Source: Pseudomonadota bacterium
GTDB taxonomy: Bacteria; Pseudomonadota; Gammaproteobacteria; Burkholderiales; Burkholderiaceae_B
Length of the DNA: 11,962 nt
NCBI GenBank assembly: GCA_023386765.1
Contig: JAEWJD010000047.1
Span: 1 to 11,962, forward strand
Direction: 5' to 3'
The translations under genes and the position numbers were made by a program. The notes beneath the pieces were generated by a model. That model ran no database searches and was not told the DNA's origin. It saw only the letters and a list, made by a program, of their open reading frames with translations. The first letter of the stretch is position 1. Every line of letters starts with the position of its first letter. Below, piece by piece: positions 6,912 through 11,962 of the stretch.

Positions 6912-6932
6912 CCTGCGTTTTATCTTCCTCAA
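6904..6932 (-). promoter_or_regulatory. Promoter of the TetR operon
   Basis: On the minus strand TTGAGG (6932-6927) and a perfect TATAAT (6909-6904) are exactly 17 bases apart. Transcription would start near 6897, within the inverted repeats, giving a leader of about 100 bases before the ATG at 6794. This is a strong sigma-70-like match. Confidence 0.7.
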
Positions 6933-6950
6933 CATCGGAAATAGACAGCC

Positions 6951-7931
6951 ATGACCGCCCCGTCCCACCCTCTGGTCGCCGACCTGTATCGCCAGATGCG
7001 CCTGCCGGTGATCTGCTCGCCCATGTTCATCGTCTCCAACCCGGAACTGGTGGTGGCGCAATGCACCAGCGGTGTGATGGGCGCCTTTCCGGCCCTCAAC
7101 GCCCGCCCGCAGACGCTGCTGAGCGACTGGCTCGACCAGGTGCAGGGCGGCCTGGCCGCACACCGCGAAGCGCACCCTCAGGCGGTGATCACGCCGTTCG
7201 CGGTCAACCAGATCATCCACACATCCAATGACCGCCTGGACCAGGATCTGGCCGACTGTGCACGCCACCGCGTGCCCTACATCATCACCAGCCTGCGCGC
7301 GCCCGGCGACCTGGTCGACGAGATCCACGGCTGGGGTGGCAAGGTATTGCATGACGTGACCACCATCCGCCATGCCGAGAAGGCCCTGGAGGCAGGCGTG
7401 GACGGGCTGATCCTGGTGGCCGCCGGCGCGGGCGGGCACGCCGGCGCGCTGAGCCCCTTCGCGCTGCTGTCCGAGGTGCGCCGCTTCTATGACGGCCCGA
7501 TTGCCCTGTCGGGTGCCATCGCCACCGGCGCCGGCGTGCTGGCCGCCCAGGCTATGGGCGCTGACTTCGCCTACATGGGCACGCGCTTCATCGCCAGCAC
7601 CGAAGCCAATGCCAGCCCGGACTACAAAGCGGCACTGGTGGCTTCCAGCGCCGGCGATATCGTGTACACCCCGTTCTTTACCGGCATTCCCGGCAATTAC
7701 CTGAAGTCCAGCATCGTGAACGCAGGGCTGGATCCGGCCAACCTGCCGGCGCCCAGCACCGGCTCTTCCAACTTCGGCAGCACGCGCGCCAAGCCCTGGA
7801 AGGACATCTGGGGGGCCGGCCAGGGCGTAGGCAGCATCGCCGCCGTGCGGCCGGCCGCCGAGATCGTCGAGCAATTGCACGCCGAGTACCGCAGCGCGCA
7901 GGCGCGCATGGCCGCCCGGGGTTTTGCATGA
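6951..7931 (+). CDS. Nitronate monooxygenase-like FMN flavoprotein (2-nitropropane dioxygenase family)
   Basis: This is a 326-residue TIM-barrel flavoprotein. The start LPVICSPMFIVSNPELVVAQ (19-38) and AFPALNARP (45-53) fit class II of the family. AAGAGGHAG (158-165) carries His163 in the position of the FMN-contacting or catalytic histidine, and SGAIATGAGVLAAQAMGADF (187-206) with MGTRF (209-213) is the phosphate-binding part. Verified members oxidise alkyl nitronates such as propionate 3-nitronate, but many annotated members have other or unknown substrates, and related FabK proteins reduce enoyl-ACP. Its place beside acyl-CoA genes suggests a role on a CoA-linked or acid substrate; this is inference. 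Its stop overlaps the next start in ATGA (7928-7931), so the two are translationally coupled. The ribosome site is weak (GGAAA about ten bases upstream). Confidence 0.9.
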   Translation: MTAPSHPLVADLYRQMRLPVICSPMFIVSNPELVVAQCTSGVMGAFPALNARPQTLLSDWLDQVQGGLAAHREAHPQAVITPFAVNQIIHTSNDRLDQDLADCARHRVPYIITSLRAPGDLVDEIHGWGGKVLHDVTTIRHAEKALEAGVDGLILVAAGAGGHAGALSPFALLSEVRRFYDGPIALSGAIATGAGVLAAQAMGADFAYMGTRFIASTEANASPDYKAALVASSAGDIVYTPFFTGIPGNYLKSSIVNAGLDPANLPAPSTGSSNFGSTRAKPWKDIWGAGQGVGSIAAVRPAAEIVEQLHAEYRSAQARMAARGFA

Positions 7932-8671
7932 GCGCCCCGGTGCTGAGCACGCACGATGACGGCGTGCTGACACTGACCCTCAATCGGCCCCATTGCCGCA
8001 ACGCCCTGGACAGCGCCAGCTACCTGGCCCTGGCCGAGGCCTTGCGCGCCGCACACGCCGACGCCGAGGTGGCCGCGGTCATCCTCACCGGTGCCGGCGA
8101 ACACTTCACGGCCGGCAATGATCTGCGCGACTTCCAGGCCGGGCGGCCCGCCGGCGACAGCCCGGCGCTGGTCTTTCTGCGCGCGCTGATCGATTGCGAT
8201 GCGCCGGTGCTGGCAGCCGTCGAGGGCTATGCCGTCGGCGTGGGCACCACCTTGCTGCAACACTGCGATTTCGTCTATGCCGGTGAAGGAGCGCGCCTGC
8301 GCCTGCCCTTCGTGGCGCTGGGCCTGTGCCCGGAAGGCGGCTCCAGCCAGTTGCTGGCCGGCATCGCCGGCACGCGTCGCGCCACCGAATGGCTGATGCT
8401 GGGCGACCTGATCGATGCCACGGCCGCCTGCCAGGCCGGCCTGGTCAGCGCGGTGACGGAAAACGGCCAAGCCCTCGCCACGGCACAGGACACCGCCCGC
8501 CGGCTGGCGGCCCAGCCGCGCCAGGCCTTGCGCACCACCAAGACCTTGTTGCGCGGGCCGGGCCGGGCTGAACTGCACGCCACGCTGGATCGCGAGGCGG
8601 AGCAATTCGTGCAGCGGCTGGCCAGCGAAGAGGCCCAGGCCGCCTTTGCGCGCTTTTTCAAGCGCGGCTGA
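7928..8671 (+). CDS. Crotonase-superfamily enzyme, enoyl-CoA isomerase-like active site
   Basis: This 247-residue crotonase fold protein is encoded with a four-base overlap after the flavoprotein. TLNRPHCRNAL (17-27), GEHFTAGNDLRDF (57-69, oxyanion-hole region) and the Gly-rich EGYAVGVGTTLLQHCD (99-114) show CoA-thioester binding. The two catalytic glutamates of rat enoyl-CoA hydratase (144 and 164) fall on Thr108 and Phe128. Instead, LGLCPEGGSS (131-140) provides Glu136, the position of the single catalytic glutamate in delta3,delta2-enoyl-CoA isomerases of the Eci/PECI type, which share the PE-x-x-SS motif. An isomerase shifting a double bond is therefore more likely than a hydratase; alignment was by eye. 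Length is normal. Its stop abuts the stop of the convergent crotonase gene. Confidence 0.9.
   Translation: MSAPVLSTHDDGVLTLTLNRPHCRNALDSASYLALAEALRAAHADAEVAAVILTGAGEHFTAGNDLRDFQAGRPAGDSPALVFLRALIDCDAPVLAAVEGYAVGVGTTLLQHCDFVYAGEGARLRLPFVALGLCPEGGSSQLLAGIAGTRRATEWLMLGDLIDATAACQAGLVSAVTENGQALATAQDTARRLAAQPRQALRTTKTLLRGPGRAELHATLDREAEQFVQRLASEEAQAAFARFFKRG
8649..8666. repeat. Hairpin in the last codons of the crotonase gene
   Basis: CGCGCTT (8649-8655) and AAGCGCG (8660-8666) form a perfect 7-bp stem with loop TTTC, ending three bases before the TGA. There is no non-coding gap between the two convergent genes here, so any termination signal must lie in coding sequence. No T-run follows on either strand, so termination is only a possibility. 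Confidence 0.35.
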
Positions 8672-9505
8672 TCAAAACGGGGCGTCGGGCGCGAAGTTCG
8701 GCGCCCGGCGCTCACGCAGCGAACTCAGGCCTTCCCGCACATCGGGCCCGGAAAAACCCATGAACTCCAGCGCCAGCGAAGTATCGAAGGTTGGACCAGC
8801 CTGGCGCAGCCAGTTATTCAAGGCATATTTGGTCCAGCGGATGGCTGTCTGCGAACCACGCGCCAGGCGCAGCGCCACCTCGAAGGCACGCTCGACCAGT
8901 TCCGACTCCTCCACGCACAGCGACACCAGCCCGATACGCTCGGCCTCCTCGCCACTGACGGTTTCGCACAACAGCAGGTAGTACTTGGCCTTGGCCATAC
9001 CGCACAACAGCGGCCAGACAATGGCGGCATGGTCGCCGGCCGCCACGCCCAGGCGGGTATGGCCATCGATGATGCGCGCATCGCGCGCGGCGATCGAGAT
9101 ATCGGCCAGCAACCCGGCCACCAGACCCGCCCCCACGGCCGCGCCGTGCATGGCCGACACCACCGGTTTGCTGCAGTTGATGATGTTGTAGACCAGGTCG
9201 CGCGCCTCGCGCCAGACACGTGAACGCACCTCGAAGCTGTCGGCCATGTCTTCGACCAGGTCCAGGTCGCCGCCGCCCGAGAAGCCCTTGCCCTCGCCAC
9301 GGATCACCACCACGCGGGTCAGCGGATCGGTGTCAATGTCGCGCCAGATGTCGGCCAGCTCGCGGTGCATGCGGTGATCGGCCGTAGACAGTTTGCCGCT
9401 GGCGTCCTTGGCCCCCATGATCAGTTCCAGCACCCCTTCCGGGTGGCGCCGCAGCTTGAGGGATTGATAGCGCGCATAGTGCGCGAGCGTGTCGTCTTGG
9501 CTCAT
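8672..9505 (-). CDS. Crotonase-superfamily (enoyl-CoA hydratase/isomerase) protein
   Basis: This is a 277-residue crotonase-fold protein, clearly different from its convergent neighbour. VVVIRGEGKGFSGGGDLDLV (65-84) forms the oxyanion-hole segment and HGAAVGAGLVAGLLADI (120-136) the second. The canonical glutamates of enoyl-CoA hydratase are replaced: the first position holds Val and the second lies in DGHTRLG without an acid. Asp158 in RLGVAAGDHAA is where isomerases and dienoyl-CoA isomerase place an acidic residue, so isomerase, hydrolase or decarboxylase chemistry is possible. The ATG at 9505 has GGAG six bases upstream; an ATG at 9517 would add METD but overlaps that ribosome site, so I prefer 9505. 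The gene is monocistronic and diverges from nnrD. Whether it belongs to the TetR regulon is unknown. Confidence 0.88.
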   Translation of the reverse strand: MSQDDTLAHYARYQSLKLRRHPEGVLELIMGAKDASGKLSTADHRMHRELADIWRDIDTDPLTRVVVIRGEGKGFSGGGDLDLVEDMADSFEVRSRVWREARDLVYNIINCSKPVVSAMHGAAVGAGLVAGLLADISIAARDARIIDGHTRLGVAAGDHAAIVWPLLCGMAKAKYYLLLCETVSGEEAERIGLVSLCVEESELVERAFEVALRLARGSQTAIRWTKYALNNWLRQAGPTFDTSLALEFMGFSGPDVREGLSSLRERRAPNFAPDAPF

Positions 9506-9547
9506 GTCGGTCTCCATCAGGCACGCCCAGGCGCGCGCCGTTTTGGG

Positions 9548-9559
9548 CCACTATAGTGG
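9548..9559. promoter_or_regulatory. 12-base perfect palindrome in the crotonase/nnrD divergent gap
   Basis: CCACTATAGTGG is a perfect palindrome near the middle of the 76-base gap between the start codons at 9505 and 9582. Because it is symmetric it offers TATAGT, a fair -10 box, on both strands (9552-9557 plus, 9555-9550 minus). No good -35 is found at 16-18 bases on either side. It may be a shared promoter element, an operator, or both. Confidence 0.45.
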
Positions 9560-9581
9560 AAAGCCTTCTGCCGGAGTTTCC

Positions 9582-10451
9582 ATGCCTGCCTCAAGCCCCA
9601 CCCTGATCACGCCCAGCCAGTTTCCCGCGCTTTTCGCAGCGCGCGCCCCCGACAGCCACAAGGGCAGCTTCGGCACCCTGGGCGTGCTGGGCGGTGGCCC
9701 CGGCATGACCGGCGCGGCGCTGCTGGCCGCGCGGGCCGGACTGAGGCTGGGCGCCGGCAAGGTACTGGTGGGCCTGGCCCAGCAGCCCAGCCCCTGGCCT
9801 TGCGACCCGCTGCAACCGGAGCTGATGCTACGCGACGCGGACAGCCTGCTGGATGAGCCCCTGGCCTACACCGCCTGGACCGCCGGCTGCGGCCTCGGCG
9901 TTACCGATCACGCCGCCGGCCTGCTGACCCGGCTGCTGCGCCAGCGAGCCGGTGCGGCCCTGGTGCTGGACGCCGACGGCCTCAACCTGCTGGCCCGGGG
10001 CGTGCTGGCACCGGCCTGGGGCGAGGGCGTGGTCGTCCTGACCCCGCACCCCACCGAGGCGGCCCGCTTGCTGGCCTGCGATACCGCCCAGGTACAGGCC
10101 GACCGCCCGGCGGCGGCCCGAGCCCTGGCACAACGCTACCAGGCCTGGGTCGTACTCAAGGGGGCAGGCAGCCTGGTCTGCGCGCCCGATGGCGGTTGCC
10201 AGCGCAACCCTAGCGGCAATCCAGGCCTGGCCACGGCCGGCAGCGGCGACGTGCTGGCCGGCATGCTGGGAGCCCTGCTGGCCCAGCGTCTGCCCGCCGA
10301 ACAGGCTGTACCGGCCGCCGTCTGGCTGCACGGCGCAGCCGCCGACGCCCTGGTGGCCCAGGGGGTGGGACCGATCGGCCTGACGGCCGGTGAGCTGGCC
10401 GACGCGGCCCGGCAATTGCGCAATCAATACAAGCAAGTCACTGATTTCTAA
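9582..10451 (+). CDS. nnrD: ADP/ATP-dependent (S)-NAD(P)H-hydrate dehydratase
   Basis: This 289-residue cytosolic repair enzyme uses ADP or ATP to dehydrate damaged NAD(P)H hydrates back to NAD(P)H. It has the ribokinase-like YjeF C-terminal domain alone: KGSFGTLGVLGGGPGMTGAA (27-46), LDADGLNLL (129-137), LTPHPTEAARLL (153-164), and NPSGNPGLATAGSGDVLAGM (209-228) with Asp223 of GSGD as the expected catalytic residue. Many proteobacterial homologues carry an N-terminal epimerase domain (NnrE) in the same chain; here it is absent, as in the short Bacillus type, so an epimerase should be encoded elsewhere. The ATG at 9582 has GGAG six bases upstream and gives the usual length; longer in-frame readings upstream have no support. 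It is probably transcribed alone and is a housekeeping gene. Confidence 0.94.
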   Translation: MPASSPTLITPSQFPALFAARAPDSHKGSFGTLGVLGGGPGMTGAALLAARAGLRLGAGKVLVGLAQQPSPWPCDPLQPELMLRDADSLLDEPLAYTAWTAGCGLGVTDHAAGLLTRLLRQRAGAALVLDADGLNLLARGVLAPAWGEGVVVLTPHPTEAARLLACDTAQVQADRPAAARALAQRYQAWVVLKGAGSLVCAPDGGCQRNPSGNPGLATAGSGDVLAGMLGALLAQRLPAEQAVPAAVWLHGAAADALVAQGVGPIGLTAGELADAARQLRNQYKQVTDF

Positions 10452-10470
10452 TAAATACCGCCGGAAATTC

Positions 10471-10480
10471 GCAAATTTGC
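10471..10480. repeat. Palindrome GCAAATTTGC
   Basis: A perfect 10-base palindrome in an AT-richer stretch 19 bases after the nnrD stop and just upstream of the tandem elements. It could be a further protein-binding site in this promoter region. No terminator for nnrD is seen in 10452-10485. Confidence 0.3.
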
Positions 10481-10485
10481 CACGT

Positions 10486-10535
10486 CTAGGGTTTTCCCTA
10501 GGATTGCTCTTGCTTTCGCCTAGGGTTTTCCCTAT
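10486..10535 (+). promoter_or_regulatory. Two identical palindromic elements CTAGGGTTTTCCCTA bracketing a promoter
   Basis: The 15-base sequence occurs twice, at 10486-10500 and 10520-10534, centres 34 bases apart (about 3.2 helical turns). Each is an inverted repeat around TTTT: CTAGGG/CCCTAG in the first, TAGGG/CCCTA in the second. The second overlaps the -10 box of the small-protein promoter and the first lies upstream of the -35. This is the arrangement of a dimeric regulator that loops or binds cooperatively to repress. I cannot name the regulator. Confidence 0.75.
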
Positions 10536-10538
10536 AAT
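10510..10538 (+). promoter_or_regulatory. Promoter of the 77-residue protein gene
   Basis: TTGCTT (10510-10515) and a perfect TATAAT (10533-10538) are 17 bases apart. Transcription would start near 10545, giving a leader of about 34 bases to the ATG at 10579. The first two bases of the -10 belong to the downstream palindromic element. Confidence 0.8.
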
Positions 10539-10578
10539 GGTTTCCACTGAGTAGAGAAACCGAGACCTGGAGAAAGCA

Positions 10579-10812
10579 ATGTCTGATCTGACCCTGAACC
10601 ACAATGCCCGCCTGACCGATTCCCTGGAGCGCGATCTGCTGCGCGGCGTGATGGAAGAACAATCCACCCTGCGCCCCGTCGCCGTCATCAAGCGCGTGGC
10701 CGGCAGCATCGGCCGCGGCGTGAATGGCTTCTTCGCCTTCATCGACGAAGTCAACGACGCCATGAACCAAGCGCGCGCCAAGAGCGCCCACTACACGGGT
10801 TCGCAGTGGTAA
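10579..10812 (+). CDS. Small protein of unknown function (77 residues)
   Basis: I do not recognise this protein. It has a polar start (MSDLTLNHNARLTDSLERDL), a basic middle (VIKRVAGSIGRGVNG, 36-50) and an amphipathic stretch (FFAFIDEVNDAMNQARAKSA, 51-70) likely to be helical. There is no signal peptide, membrane segment or cysteine. Reality as a gene is well supported: a strong promoter with tandem regulatory elements, GGAG eight bases before the ATG, codon use like the neighbours, and an intrinsic terminator 70 bases after the stop. It is therefore a single-gene unit, probably well expressed and tightly regulated. It does not look like a DUF1127 protein, lacking that family's arginine-rich motif. 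A DNA- or membrane-surface-binding role is only a guess from charge. Confidence 0.85.
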   Translation: MSDLTLNHNARLTDSLERDLLRGVMEEQSTLRPVAVIKRVAGSIGRGVNGFFAFIDEVNDAMNQARAKSAHYTGSQW

Positions 10813-10817
10813 TACCC

Positions 10818-10877
10818 GGCAGGGCCTGAACGGCCTGCCAACGGCAGCGGCAGTCCGGGTCTCTTACCCGTTGCCGC
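10818..10877 (+). other. Structured 3' untranslated region, two hairpins
   Basis: Between the small-protein stop and its terminator two further stems can form. The first pairs GGCAGG (10818-10823) with CCTGCC (10834-10839), extended inward by CC/GG with one bulged G. The second pairs GCGGCA (10847-10852) with TGCCGC (10872-10877) and, inside, CGGGT (10856-10860) with ACCCG (10866-10870) around loop CTCTT. With the terminator this makes three hairpins in a row in 96 bases, which might stabilise the message or release a small RNA. Confidence 0.5.
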
Positions 10878-10881
10878 AACG

Positions 10882-10908
10882 ACGCCCCGCCGCAAGCGGG
10901 GCGTTTTT
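10882..10908 (+). terminator. Rho-independent terminator
   Basis: ACGCCCCGC (10882-10890) and GCGGGGCGT (10896-10904) form a 9-bp stem with loop CGCAA, followed by a T-run (10904-10908). It ends the small-protein transcript before the solute-binding protein gene begins. Confidence 0.92.
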
Positions 10909-11014
10909 CATGGCCGCGCCATGGACTCAGGGATAATCCTCAGTCTCATGGCGTATCCCGATGACAAGCCTCAATATTCGTGTGAAATAGCGGCAGATCA
11001 CGTGGGATGTCTCG

Positions 11015-11043
11015 TTGACAGTCCCCCATTGGCTATCAATAAT
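11015..11043 (+). promoter_or_regulatory. Promoter of the solute-binding protein gene
   Basis: A perfect TTGACA (11015-11020) and AATAAT (11038-11043, five of six) are 17 bases apart. Transcription would start near 11050, giving a leader of about 24 bases. Upstream, GGGATA/TATCCC at 10930-10935 and 10954-10959 is a weak inverted repeat; otherwise 10909-11014 holds nothing I can assign. Confidence 0.8.
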
Positions 11044-11058
11044 CCGAGCGGTAACCAT

Positions 11059-11072
11059 TTGGAGTCCTCCAA
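11059..11072 (+). promoter_or_regulatory. Ribosome-binding site inside a palindrome
   Basis: TTGGAGTCCTCCAA is a perfect inverted repeat containing the GGAG ribosome site (11061-11064), nine bases before the ATG at 11074. As RNA it can fold to a 5-bp stem with loop GTCC that hides part of the site, near the 5' end of the predicted transcript. Confidence 0.5.
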
Positions 11073-11073
11073 C

Positions 11074-11962
11074 ATGAAGTCCCGCATTCTGATGGCCGCC
11101 CTGACGGCGGGGGCCGTGGCGCTGCCGGGCAGCGCCGCCCTGGCACAGTCGGTGAAGATCGCCCTGTCCTCCGAGCCGACTTCGGCCGACCCGCACTATC
11201 ACAAGCAGACCCAGAACGACGCCTTCGCCGCCCACGTCTACAACTCGCTGGTGGGCCGTGACGCCGACATGAAGCTGCAGCCGTCGCTGGCGACGTCCTG
11301 GAAGAACCTGGACGACCTGACCTGGGAGTTCAAGCTGCGCGACGACGTGAAGTTCTCCAATGGCGAACCGTTCACCTCGGAAGACGTGCTGTTCACCATC
11401 TGCCGCACGCTGAACAACGAAACCAACGTATCGCAGTCGTACATGGACACGACCAAGCGCATCGCCGATGTGCAGACGCCGGATCCGTACACCGTCATCA
11501 TCAAGACGGCCGCCCCGCTGCCGCTGCTGCCGGCCGAGTTCGCCCGCAGCCTGCCGATCATCTGGAACGGCATCACCGAGCACGGCAAGCTCACGTTCGA
11601 CCCCAAGAACGGCTGCGGCGTGACGGGCAAGTGGCCCACGGTGGCCGACTTCAACAATGGCAAGTTCGCCATCGGCACCGGCCCCTACAAGCTGAAGTCG
11701 TACGTCAAGGGCACCGGCATCGAGCTGGAGCGCAATGACAACTACTGGGGCGAGAAGCCGCACTGGAAGGAAGTGAAGTTCGTGCCGGTGCCCAACGCGG
11801 GCCCGCGTCTGACCGGCCTGCTGTCGGGCGACTTCGACGTCATCGAGAACCCGGCCGCGCGCGACCTGCAGCGCATCAAGTCCAACCCCAAATTCGGCTA
11901 TGTGGCCACGCCCTCGACCCGCCTGATCTTTTTCCAGCCGGACGTGGCGCGCAACCCCAGCC
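11074..11962 (+). CDS. ABC transporter periplasmic solute-binding protein, family 5 (peptide/nickel type), C-terminal part outside window
   Basis: The first 296 residues are present; the family is usually 500-540 residues, so the rest lies beyond the right edge. A clear Sec signal peptide (MKSRILMAALTAGAVALPGS, then ending ALA-QS) predicts cleavage after Ala24. The mature start VKIALSSEPTSADPHYHKQT, then AAHVYNSLVGRD, LQPSLATSWK, WEFKLRDDVKFSNGEPFTSEDV and GTGPYKLKSYVKGTGIELERN follow the SBP_bac_5 order typical of dipeptide-, oligopeptide- or glutathione-binding proteins. The protein captures a ligand in the periplasm and delivers it to an inner-membrane permease, whose genes probably follow. 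The ligand cannot be told from this part. Two cysteines in the mature part (about residues 109 and 177) could form a disulphide. It has its own strong promoter and follows a terminator. Confidence 0.93.
   Translation, partial: MKSRILMAALTAGAVALPGSAALAQSVKIALSSEPTSADPHYHKQTQNDAFAAHVYNSLVGRDADMKLQPSLATSWKNLDDLTWEFKLRDDVKFSNGEPFTSEDVLFTICRTLNNETNVSQSYMDTTKRIADVQTPDPYTVIIKTAAPLPLLPAEFARSLPIIWNGITEHGKLTFDPKNGCGVTGKWPTVADFNNGKFAIGTGPYKLKSYVKGTGIELERNDNYWGEKPHWKEVKFVPVPNAGPRLTGLLSGDFDVIENPAARDLQRIKSNPKFGYVATPSTRLIFFQPDVARNPS

Noticed and set aside
6879..8605. Long minus-strand frames (364 and 302 codons) opposite the flavoprotein and crotonase genes
   Set aside because: Same reason: mirror frames of confirmed genes with low-complexity translation and no motifs.
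10486..10535. CRISPR-like or transposon-end interpretation of the two 15-base repeats
   Set aside because: Only two copies exist, 34 bases apart, overlapping a promoter; there is no spacer series, no transposase and no target duplication.
10813..11073. A further small gene or known riboswitch in this gap
   Set aside because: Frames here are short and without ribosome sites; the folds do not match any riboswitch class I can recognise. The sequence is explained as 3' structure, terminator and promoter.

Overview
The window reads as an ordinary high-GC betaproteobacterial chromosome segment, most likely from the Alcaligenaceae (Bordetella/Achromobacter-like). This is an inference from codon use, gene types and the family-5 solute-binding protein at the right edge. 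I see no phage, transposon, CRISPR array or defence system. Two genes run off the ends: an acetyltransferase on the left and a solute-binding protein on the right.

Layout. At 1-1194 a GNAT acetyltransferase (-) and an AraC-family regulator (+) diverge from a 148-base gap. At 1343-1417 lies tRNA-Arg(CCG) on the minus strand with an encoded CCA and a good promoter. At 1559-2104 is a membrane-anchored mono-haem cytochrome c. From 6794 down to 2122 runs a minus-strand block: TetR regulator, acyl-CoA dehydrogenase, class III CoA-transferase and a long 3-hydroxyacyl-CoA dehydrogenase. Diverging from the TetR gene, 6951-8671 holds a nitronate monooxygenase-like flavoprotein translationally coupled (ATGA overlap) to a crotonase. 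A second, unrelated-looking crotonase converges on it (9505-8672), the two stop codons abutting as TGATCA. Beyond a short divergent gap come NnrD (9582-10451), an unrecognised 77-residue protein with a very structured promoter and 3' region (10452-10908), and the start of an ABC solute-binding protein gene (11074 to the edge).

How the genes fit together. The TetR gene sits between two arms of acyl-CoA chemistry, and the gap carries a dense set of inverted repeats overlapping back-to-back -10 boxes. The simplest reading is one ligand-responsive catabolic regulon. In it the CoA-transferase activates an acid, the acyl-CoA dehydrogenase desaturates it, the crotonase rearranges or hydrates it, and the 3-hydroxyacyl-CoA dehydrogenase oxidises it; the flavoprotein acts on a side group or at an unknown step. 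No thiolase or acyl-CoA ligase is visible. Both crotonases lack the two catalytic glutamates of classical enoyl-CoA hydratase and carry an acidic residue in an isomerase-like position instead. The substrate cannot be named from the sequence.

The most unusual non-coding material is a pair of identical 15-base palindromic elements, 34 bases apart, bracketing the promoter of the 77-residue protein, followed by three consecutive RNA hairpins, the last a clear intrinsic terminator. A perfect 12-bp-stem hairpin and an 8-bp-stem hairpin also sit between the acyl-CoA dehydrogenase and CoA-transferase genes.
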